Positions 25,101-30,496 of a stretch of 36,392 bases of DNA are shown here, in pieces. Each line of letters starts with the position of its first letter. The first letter of the stretch is position 1. A program made the position numbers and the translations under genes. Under the pieces are notes generated by a model that ran no database searches, was not told the DNA's origin, and was given only the letters and a program-made list of their open reading frames with translations. Source of the stretch: Parvibaculum sp. (GTDB taxonomy: Bacteria > Pseudomonadota > Alphaproteobacteria > Parvibaculales > Parvibaculaceae); NCBI GenBank assembly GCA_019635975.1, contig JAHBYM010000014.1:1-36392 (forward strand), given 5' to 3'.

Positions 25101-25587
25101 CCTGCTGCCCGAGGCGTTGGCGGAGCGGCGGTTGTTGATCGAGGCGCGGGCGCTTGCCGAGCTGAAACAATATGACTACGCGCTCGATCTGCTTGAGGAG
25201 CGAAACGATGCGCTGTCCACGATTTTGCGGGCCGATGTGTTGTGGCAGGCGGGCCGTTGGGAAGAAGCGGGCGGCGCTTTCGAGGCCATGCTCGGCGATA
25301 GCTGGAAGACCGAAGCCGCGCTTTCGGACGATATGCGCTTGCAGGTGATGCGGGCGGCCGTGGCTTATTCGCTGGCCGGCGACGAAGACGGGCTGTCGCG
25401 CATGCGGACCAAGTTCGGCGAGGCCATGAGCCGCAGCGCGGATGCCGGCGCCTTCGCCGTGGTTTCCGATCCGATCGTCGAGCAGGGTGTTGCGTTCCGC
25501 GAACTGGCCAGCCGCATCGCCTCCATCGACACGATGGAGCGGTTCGTGACCTCGCTGAAGGACAACGCGTCGTCGGCGATCAACTAG
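22156..25587 (+). CDS. Large exported protein with N-terminal beta repeats and C-terminal TPR-like helices
   Basis: 1143-residue protein, function not recognised. A Sec signal (GAMAFALLLLLAPAGAWAQA, cut near 37) implies export. At least three, probably four, related beta segments follow (about 40-90, 180-232, 354-405 and 465-503). They share the pattern small-R-hydrophobic-F, then PV, then a FD-x-acidic/hydrophobic end (LVFDWNQPVLYSL, DIVVSWPEPVGAAVF), somewhat like AMIN-type wall-binding domains. An acidic Ala/Glu-rich linker lies near 285-345. From about 600 onward the protein is TPR-like helix pairs (FRARAAEAALTANDVDGARH). The first start is GTG; an ATG 21 bases later (22177) gives the same signal peptide. 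It has its own CtrA box and ends convergently with fliP. It is probably a periplasmic scaffold for motor or pole. Confidence 0.8.
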   Translation: MSEIHRHMTGGTRHRNLAGAMAFALLLLLAPAGAWAQAALDRLDLSENDGYGRMIFSFQGAVPKHRIEINAGVMVLAFDRAVSVNLDEFARQMPRFIATARQDNDGKTLRFALKADFWSDAKQAEKSLYVDLMPSQWTHAAPPLPAEVLARIAAAAEEKKAAEEAKAVAAAQGIVEPDVPLPDLDVRVARQEGITRLVFDWNQPVLYSLVQRQGLATITFDRTATVDLSSLRVDPPPYLSHATAIEHEGRLAVILTLKPGVVVNDFREEMAVVLDLKPGQARDNAEAPVAAGPTDIRPQAAQPEAKEEPAEEEIAVAGEVGTDAVEAKAEDASAADVAPSAAAGPMPAGVRPVGEAVASVRAGRAGTDIVVSWPEPVGAAVFERADRLWMVFDEALPIDIAGLVFAAEAGSPAPFGDPEVVRFDGGVALVLPLHERVLVSVVEEGADWRISAGETLQTTGRPIAISRNWREDGRGSVTFDLKATRKIFKFEDRRVGDMLIVATARGPSQAVQTPHSFVEFQALQTSQGIAIVPIADDLIVAAAPDNVVVSRQDGLMLSGDAGSAVSGGILASTTALPAVMEFDAWRVAPGRNFIERRQYYLDRLAVAVTQEVGAARFDYAKFLLGYGLAPEALAALNAAAIEDTALVKDPAFRGVKGVAEAMSGRYVDAIRSLSGNGLDNIPHAAVWRGLARAQLGHWDAARAQFALAGAVMDSFDDGWRTIFRARAAEAALTANDVDGARHHAAAFPEEPVGRRAQAEIMLVDALIADRLGRTDEALVRYDRAIENGYPPIAARARFGKAVLLNKTGVIDNDALAEELESLRYAWRGDALELEVLSKLASLHLQSGGIVDALKIMRIATANYPDSDHAHRMNMQMSDLFADFFLGEDASHMTPLQALAFFESFKDLTPIGQRGDEMIRHLAERLVEADLLLQAAQLLDYQVANRLHGGVAKAQVAARLAAILLLDDKPENALAALRATKQNLLPEALAERRLLIEARALAELKQYDYALDLLEERNDALSTILRADVLWQAGRWEEAGGAFEAMLGDSWKTEAALSDDMRLQVMRAAVAYSLAGDEDGLSRMRTKFGEAMSRSADAGAFAVVSDPIVEQGVAFRELASRIASIDTMERFVTSLKDNASSAIN

Positions 25588-25600
25588 GGCAGGGTCGCCG

Positions 25601-26365
25601 TCAGGGGCCGAAGCTCTGGACCAGACTTCCCGCGATCAGCGACCAGCCGTCGACCAGCACGAAGAAAATCAGCTTGAACGGCAGTGAGATGATGATCGGC
25701 GGCAGCATCATCATGCCCATCGACATCAGCACCGACGCGACCACCATGTCAATGATGATGAAGGGCAGGAAGACCAGAAAGCCGATCTCGAAGGCGCGGC
25801 GCAACTCGCTGATCATGAAGGCGGGAATGAGCACCTGAAGGCCGATGTCGGTTGCCTGTTCGGGTTCTTCGATGTCCGACAAATCGACGAAGAGTTTCAG
25901 GTCTTGCTTGCGCACCTGCGAGAGCATGAAGGTCTTGAACGGCTCGCTCGATTTCTCGAAAGCTTCGCCCATCTCCATTTCCTGATTCATCAGGGGCAGA
26001 ATGCCGGCGTCGTAGGCCTTGGTGAAGGTCGGCGCCATCACGAAGGCCGTCAGGAAGAGCGCGAGGCTGACCAGAACCGCGTTCGGCGGCGATTGCTGCA
26101 TGCCCATGGCGGTCCGGAGCAGCGACAGCACCACGATGATGCGCACGAAGGACGTGACCATGATCAGGATCGAGGGCGCAAGGCTCAGGATCGTCACCAG
26201 CGCGACAATCTGCACCACATGGTCGGTAAGGCCGAGGCCGTCGGAGAGATCGACGCGGATCTGGTTGGCGAAAGCCGGGTCGGCAAGACCGAACGACAGA
26301 AGCACGGCAAAGAGGCCGGTCAGCAGGCGCTTGCCGCGCGCCGACATAACGGGAAGACGGGTCAC
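25601..26365 (-). CDS. fliP: Flagellar export gate protein FliP
   Basis: 254-residue core membrane subunit of the flagellar type III export gate. It has a cleavable signal peptide (about 10-33), then transmembrane helices. Conserved motifs are LAPSILIMVTSFVRIIVVLS, LRTAMGMQQSPPNAVLVSLA and the C-terminal VASVLMSMGMMMLPPIIISL with PFKLIFFVLVDGWSLI. The GTG start at 26365 overlaps the fliO stop by 4 bp and has AGGAG 9-10 bases upstream, so it is preferred over the in-frame ATG at 26347. The frame is open further upstream through fliO, but that part is a shadow. Confidence 0.94.
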   Translation of the reverse strand: MTRLPVMSARGKRLLTGLFAVLLSFGLADPAFANQIRVDLSDGLGLTDHVVQIVALVTILSLAPSILIMVTSFVRIIVVLSLLRTAMGMQQSPPNAVLVSLALFLTAFVMAPTFTKAYDAGILPLMNQEMEMGEAFEKSSEPFKTFMLSQVRKQDLKLFVDLSDIEEPEQATDIGLQVLIPAFMISELRRAFEIGFLVFLPFIIIDMVVASVLMSMGMMMLPPIIISLPFKLIFFVLVDGWSLIAGSLVQSFGP

Positions 26366-26733
26366 GCGCGGCGCTCCTTGATGAAATCGACGATACGCTG
26401 GAACTGCAGAACGGGCGCCGGCTGGACCGCCGCACCGGAGGCCGCGTCGGCCAGCGCCACGGGCGCCGGCGCGTCGATGCCGGTCTCGATCAGCAGGGAT
26501 TGATCGCCGCCGAGAAGGATCAGATGTTCCTTGCCGTCGCGGCGGATCAACATCAGGCGGTGTTTCGCATCGACGGGTTTTACTTCGACGATGGCGAGAC
26601 GCTTCTGGCTGCCCGGCGTCACGATGCCGCCGGCCGCAAAGCCCATGCGGCGCGCAACGAAGGCGCACAGGCCGATCAGGCCGATGATGAAGACCAGTGC
26701 TGCGACGAACCGCAAAATTTCGGAGATTTCCAT
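26362..26733 (-). CDS. fliO: Flagellar biosynthesis protein FliO
   Basis: 123-residue membrane protein that assists assembly of FliP into the export gate. One N-terminal transmembrane helix (FVAALVFIIGLIGLCAFVAR, about 9-28) is followed by the cytoplasmic domain with KRLAIVEVKPVDAKHRLMLI (44-63), then RRDGKEHLILLGG, the FliO signature. It is first in the fliO-fliP pair and starts about 70 bp downstream of a perfect CtrA box. Confidence 0.9.
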   Translation of the reverse strand: MEISEILRFVAALVFIIGLIGLCAFVARRMGFAAGGIVTPGSQKRLAIVEVKPVDAKHRLMLIRRDGKEHLILLGGDQSLLIETGIDAPAPVALADAASGAAVQPAPVLQFQRIVDFIKERRA

Positions 26734-26803
26734 TGCCCGTAAACCCCACCTGAGGGCGGCCGCCCGGCCGGCCCTGTCATGGGAAGAATTTGCCGCCTCA
26801 GGC

Positions 26804-26818
26804 TTAATACCGGGTTAA
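26804..26818. promoter_or_regulatory. CtrA box between fliO and flgB (fliO-proximal)
   Basis: TTAATACCGGGTTAA is a perfect TTAA-N7-TTAA box, 71 bp upstream of the fliO start, in the divergent fliO/flgB spacer. The box is palindromic in its core and could act on either side; distance favours fliO. Confidence 0.75.
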
Positions 26819-26884
26819 GGGCGAGGGATTGCAAGGCGTCCGCTGGTTAGCCGTTTGTGAACGCACCGGGACAAATTTGCCGCG

Positions 26885-26899
26885 TTAGCACGATCTTAA
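26885..26899. promoter_or_regulatory. Second CtrA-like box, flgB-proximal
   Basis: TTAGCACGATCTTAA, followed by C, matches TTAA-N7-TTAA(C) with one mismatch. It is about 110 bp upstream of the flgB ATG. Two CtrA-type boxes in one spacer fit separate control of fliOP and flgBC. Confidence 0.55.
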
Positions 26900-26907
26900 C
26901 TCTCGGA

Positions 26908-26926
26908 GGCAAAACTCGGGTTTGCC
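26908..26926. promoter_or_regulatory. Inverted repeat GGCAAA-N7-TTTGCC upstream of flgB
   Basis: A 6-bp perfect palindrome with 7-base centre just after the CtrA-like box. It resembles the CGGCA-N5-TGCCG motif in arm sequence but with other spacing. It may be a variant regulator site, perhaps a repressing FlbD site; function is unknown. Confidence 0.4.
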
Positions 26927-27011
26927 GCCAAGGAATGCGTGGCTTCGGACCCGGTCCCGATTGCGCCCAGAACAAGGGTGTTCGACAGACCGGCTGATGG
27001 GCACGCGGGCT

Positions 27012-27440
27012 ATGACAATCGGCAGTCTTCCGATCATCGAAATGATGAAGCAGCGCATGCAGTGGCTGACGCAGCGTCAGCAGGTGCTCGCGCAAAACGT
27101 CGCCAACGCAGACACGCCCGGTTATACCGCGCGCGATCTCAAACAACTCGATTTTGGCGCGATGGTGAAGCGGAGCGGGCCTGTGCTCACGCCCGTCGCC
27201 ACGCAGGCTTCGCATATCGGCAGCCCGGCCACGGGCTCGGGCGCCGGCTTCCGGCCGGGACAGGCGACGGGCGGGCAGATCGTCAAGCGGCCCGACTTCG
27301 AGACGACGCCCGGCGGCAACTCGGTCGTGCTCGAGGAGCAGATGATCAAGGTCGCCGAGACGCAGATGGATTATCAGGCGGTGACCGGGCTCTATTCCAA
27401 GAGCCTCGGTCTGATCAGGATTGCGCTTGGACGCCCCTGA
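27012..27440 (+). CDS. flgB: Proximal rod protein FlgB
   Basis: 142-residue rod protein. IIEMMKQRMQWLTQRQQVLA, then QNVANADTPGYTARDL, is the FlgB N-terminal signature, and VAETQMDYQAVTGLYSKSLG is the C-terminal helix. The long open frame before it lies in the control region. An ATG at 26997 (five codons earlier) is an alternative; neither has a strong ribosome-binding site. It heads the flgB-flgC-fliE-fliQ-fliR-flhB operon. Confidence 0.95.
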   Translation: MTIGSLPIIEMMKQRMQWLTQRQQVLAQNVANADTPGYTARDLKQLDFGAMVKRSGPVLTPVATQASHIGSPATGSGAGFRPGQATGGQIVKRPDFETTPGGNSVVLEEQMIKVAETQMDYQAVTGLYSKSLGLIRIALGRP

Positions 27441-27469
27441 GCGTTCGGGCCTGAAGGGAAAAGATCGAC

Positions 27470-27889
27470 ATGAGCGCCATGGACCTTATCAAGTCGATGA
27501 TGGTTGCGGCTTCGGGGCTGAAAGCCCAGAGCGGGCGCATGCGCATCATCGCCGAGAATATCGCCAACACGGATTCGGCGTCCCGCATACCCGGCGGCGA
27601 GCCCTATCAGCGGCGGATACCGACCTTCCAGCAAAATCTCGATCGCGAAATCGGCACGCATGTCGTGTCGCTCGGGCGGCCGGTGCTGGACAAGACCGAA
27701 TTCAAGCTCAAATACATGCCCGGCCATCCCGGCGCCGACGAGAACGGCTACGTCAAGATGCCGAACGTCAACGGCATGGTCGAGGCGATGGACATGCGCG
27801 AGGCACAACGCAGCTACGAGGCCAATCTCAATCTCATCCAGGCATCGCGCCGCATGATCTCGCAGACGATCGAAATTCTGCGGAAGTAA
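27470..27889 (+). CDS. flgC: Proximal rod protein FlgC
   Basis: 139-residue rod protein of normal length. MVAASGLKAQSGRMRIIAEN, then IANTDSA, is the rod N-terminus. The middle YMPGHPGADENGYVKMPNVN is the FlgC-specific block, and MDMREAQRSYEANLNLIQAS is the C-terminal helix. It lies 29 bp after flgB and 13 bp before fliE. Confidence 0.97.
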   Translation: MSAMDLIKSMMVAASGLKAQSGRMRIIAENIANTDSASRIPGGEPYQRRIPTFQQNLDREIGTHVVSLGRPVLDKTEFKLKYMPGHPGADENGYVKMPNVNGMVEAMDMREAQRSYEANLNLIQASRRMISQTIEILRK

Positions 27890-27902
27890 GAGGTAAGGGG
27901 CT

Positions 27903-28223
27903 ATGGCAATTCCGGCATCTTTCGCACTCGACGCCTATGCCCGCGCTGCCGGCATCGGCGCCGGCGCGCCTGCGGGGCAGGCAGGCGGCGTCAAGGACGG
28001 CGCCGGCGGCTTCGGCGACATCCTGAAGCAGGCGCTCGACGAAGCGGTGGAAACCGCGAAGGCCGGCGAACAGAAGATCGCAGCGACGACAAGCGGCCGC
28101 GAGGGCAACATCGTCGATGTCGTGACGGCGGTTGCCGAGGCCGAAGCCACGTTGCAGACGGTCGTGACCGTGCGCGACAAGGTGATCACGGCCTATCAGG
28201 AAATCATGCGTATGCCGATCTGA
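27903..28223 (+). CDS. fliE: Flagellar hook-basal body protein FliE
   Basis: 106-residue export-gate/rod adapter joining the MS-ring and rod. A Gly/Ala-rich N-terminus is followed by GGFGDILKQALDEAVETAKA and the C-terminal AEAEATLQTVVTVRDKVITA, then YQEIMRMPI, which is the FliE hallmark. It continues the flgBC operon, 38 bp before fliQ. GAGGTAAGGGG upstream of the ATG is a strong ribosome-binding site. Confidence 0.95.
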   Translation: MAIPASFALDAYARAAGIGAGAPAGQAGGVKDGAGGFGDILKQALDEAVETAKAGEQKIAATTSGREGNIVDVVTAVAEAEATLQTVVTVRDKVITAYQEIMRMPI

Positions 28224-28261
28224 CGATCGGCGGTTGGGGCGGCGAGGGGCGTAACCACAAA

Positions 28262-28525
28262 ATGAGCGGACCGGAAATTCTCGATCTGGCGCGGCAGGCG
28301 ATCTATGTGCTGCTGACGCTGGCGGCGCCGATGATGATCATCGCGCTCGCCGTCGGTCTGGCGATTGCGCTTCTGCAGGCATTGACGCAGGTGCAGGAAA
28401 TGACGCTGGTCTTCGTGCCGAAGATTCTCGCCATCTTCGTAACGCTGCTCGTCGCGCTGCCGTTCATGGGTTCGTCGCTTGGCGGGTTCATGAATCTGAT
28501 CGCGCAGAAAATCGTGTCCGGTTGA
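28262..28525 (+). CDS. fliQ: Flagellar export gate protein FliQ
   Basis: 87-residue two-helix membrane subunit of the export gate. Two hydrophobic hairpin segments (about 14-38 and 50-75) flank ALLQALTQVQEMTLVFVPKI, the FliQ signature. The length equals that of other FliQ proteins. It is followed by fliR after 19 bp. Confidence 0.96.
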   Translation: MSGPEILDLARQAIYVLLTLAAPMMIIALAVGLAIALLQALTQVQEMTLVFVPKILAIFVTLLVALPFMGSSLGGFMNLIAQKIVSG

Positions 28526-28544
28526 TCGTGCCGGGAACGCCATC

Positions 28545-29306
28545 ATGATCACCGTCGATTTCCTGCCGCAAACCGCCTTCACTTTCCTGCTCGTGTTTTC
28601 GCGCATCGCGGCGATGCTGATGCTGATGCCGGCGCTCGGCGAAGCGAGCATTCCGGCGCAGGCGCGGCTGATCATGGCGCTGTTGCTGTCGCTCATCATG
28701 ATGCCGCTTGTCGCCGGCAACTACGGCACACTGCCGGAAACGGTCCCGGCGCTTGTCTTCATGGTGGTTCACGAGATCGTCGTCGGTCTCTTCATCGGCA
28801 GCGCGGCGCGGCTCATCATGAGCGCGCTTCACGTCGCCGGCAACATCATCGCGTTGCAGATGAGCCTTGCGTTCGCCCAGAACGTCGATCCCACGCAGGG
28901 CATGCAGGGCGTGATGATCGCCAATTTTCTGTCGCTGCTTGCGGTGACGCTGATCTTCGCCACCGGTCTCGATCATTTGCTGATCGCCGCGATGCGCGAC
29001 AGCTACGAGATTTTCCGTCCCGGCGCGGCACTGCCGGTCGGCGATTTCACGCAGACGGCCGTCAAGATCATGTCCGGCGCATTCCGGCTCGGATTGCAGC
29101 TTGCGGCGCCGTTTCTGGTGTTCGGGCTGATCTTCTATCTCGGCATCGGCATTCTTTCGCGCTTAATGCCGCAGATACAGATTTTTTTCATCGCGATGCC
29201 CGCCAATATCGGGCTCGGTCTCATTCTGCTGATGCTGCTGCTCGGCGCCATGATGACATGGTTCCTGCAGAGCTTCGAGCAGACGATCTCCATGTTTGTC
29301 GGCTAG
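28545..29306 (+). CDS. fliR: Flagellar export gate protein FliR
   Basis: 253-residue polytopic membrane subunit of the export gate, pairing with FliP and FliQ. Conserved segments are FTFLLVFSRIAAMLMLMPAL (about 11-30), VVHEIVVGLFIGSAARLIMS and FAQNVDPTQGMQGVMIANFL. It sits between fliQ and flhB in the usual order, with 15 bp to flhB. Confidence 0.95.
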   Translation: MITVDFLPQTAFTFLLVFSRIAAMLMLMPALGEASIPAQARLIMALLLSLIMMPLVAGNYGTLPETVPALVFMVVHEIVVGLFIGSAARLIMSALHVAGNIIALQMSLAFAQNVDPTQGMQGVMIANFLSLLAVTLIFATGLDHLLIAAMRDSYEIFRPGAALPVGDFTQTAVKIMSGAFRLGLQLAAPFLVFGLIFYLGIGILSRLMPQIQIFFIAMPANIGLGLILLMLLLGAMMTWFLQSFEQTISMFVG

Positions 29307-29321
29307 GCGAGGGGTACGCCC

Positions 29322-30404
29322 ATGTCGGAACATGACGATTCGGAAAAAACAGAAGAACCAACACACCGAAAACTGGAAGAAGCCCAGAAGAAGGGCGATG
29401 TCGTCAAGAGCCAGGAAGTCAGCACCTGGTTCGTGATGCTGGGCGCCGCGATTGCGATTGCGCTGATGGGAACGTCGACGGTGAGTTCGCTGTCGGGCAC
29501 GTTCAAGATATTCCTCGCGCAGCCCGAAGCCATTCCGATGGACCCCGATCACCTGCGCAAGATCTGGCTCGACATCGGCGGCGCCGCATTCGGCGCGTTG
29601 CTGCCGCCATTGGCGATCCTCATCCTGGCGGCGCTGCTCGGAAATATCATCCAGCACGCGCCGGTTTTCACGGCCGACAGGATGAAACCCAAACTTTCAA
29701 AGATTTCGCCCAAGGAAGGGCTGAAGCGTCTCTTCGGTGCGAAAAGCCTGATGAATCTCGCCAAGGGCATTGTCAAGCTCTCGGTTGTCGGCGTCGTTGC
29801 CACGCTGATCATCTGGCCCGAGCGCGACCGGCTGGCCTTGATGATGACATGGGAGATCGCCCAGCTTCTGCCGCTGGTGCGCGAGCTGGCGTTGAAGATG
29901 TTTGCCGGCGTGATTGCGGTGATGACGGTCGTTGCGGCGCTCGACTATCTCTTCGAGCGGCTGCAATGGATGAAGAAGCAGCGCATGACCGTGCAGGAGG
30001 TCAAGGACGAATACAAACAGATGGAAGGCGATCCGACGGTCAAGGCGAAGCTGCGCCAGATCCGCGTTGAGCGCGGGCGCAAGCGCATGATGGCCGCCGT
30101 GCCGACATCGACCGTCATCATCACCAACCCGACCCATTATGCCGTGGCGCTCAAATACGAGCAGGGCATGGGCGCGCCGGTCTGCGTCGCCAAGGGCGTC
30201 GACGCGGTCGCCTTCCGCATCCGTGAAATGGGTATCGAGCACGACGTACCGATCGTCGAAAATCCGCCGCTCGCCCGCGCGCTGCATGCGACCGTCGAGA
30301 TCGACCAGGAAATCAACCCGGAACACTACAAGGCCGTCGCCGAGGTGATTGGCTATGTGATGCGGCTTAAGGCTAAGATGACCGGCGGACGCGGCCGGAA
30401 GTGA
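29322..30404 (+). CDS. flhB: Flagellar export switch protein FlhB
   Basis: 360-residue substrate-specificity switch of the flagellar export apparatus. The N-terminus DDSEKTEEPTHRKLEEAQKK is diagnostic. Four transmembrane helices follow. The cytoplasmic domain has the autocleavage motif NPTH (N269-P270) in TVIITNPTHYAVALKYE; cleavage switches export from rod/hook to filament proteins. It ends with a basic tail. It is last in the flgB-flhB operon, 92 bp before cckA on the same strand, so cckA could be partly read through. flhA is not in the window. Confidence 0.97.
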   Translation: MSEHDDSEKTEEPTHRKLEEAQKKGDVVKSQEVSTWFVMLGAAIAIALMGTSTVSSLSGTFKIFLAQPEAIPMDPDHLRKIWLDIGGAAFGALLPPLAILILAALLGNIIQHAPVFTADRMKPKLSKISPKEGLKRLFGAKSLMNLAKGIVKLSVVGVVATLIIWPERDRLALMMTWEIAQLLPLVRELALKMFAGVIAVMTVVAALDYLFERLQWMKKQRMTVQEVKDEYKQMEGDPTVKAKLRQIRVERGRKRMMAAVPTSTVIITNPTHYAVALKYEQGMGAPVCVAKGVDAVAFRIREMGIEHDVPIVENPPLARALHATVEIDQEINPEHYKAVAEVIGYVMRLKAKMTGGRGRK

Positions 30405-30439
30405 TTCGGGCCGGTTGTCGGCTGTGCGCCGTGTGTTTC

Positions 30440-30479
30440 GACGGCAAACAAGCCGACGACAAACCCGTTGACGGCAAAC
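30440..30479 (+). repeat. Three direct repeats at 15-bp pitch upstream of cckA
   Basis: GACGGCAAAC, GACGACAAAC and GACGGCAAAC start at 30440, 30455 and 30470, exactly 15 bp apart. They lie between flhB and the chosen cckA start. Because 15 is a multiple of 3 they are also in frame with cckA (DGKQA-DDKPV-DGKPD), so they could be part of a longer N-terminus if a GTG at 30401 is used. Otherwise they are leader or operator repeats. Confidence 0.6.
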
Positions 30480-30496
30480 CAGACCGGGAGTTGGGA

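Noticed and set aside
27421-28026. 201-residue plus-strand frame across flgC and fliE
   Set aside because: It runs in another frame through two well-supported rod and basal-body genes.
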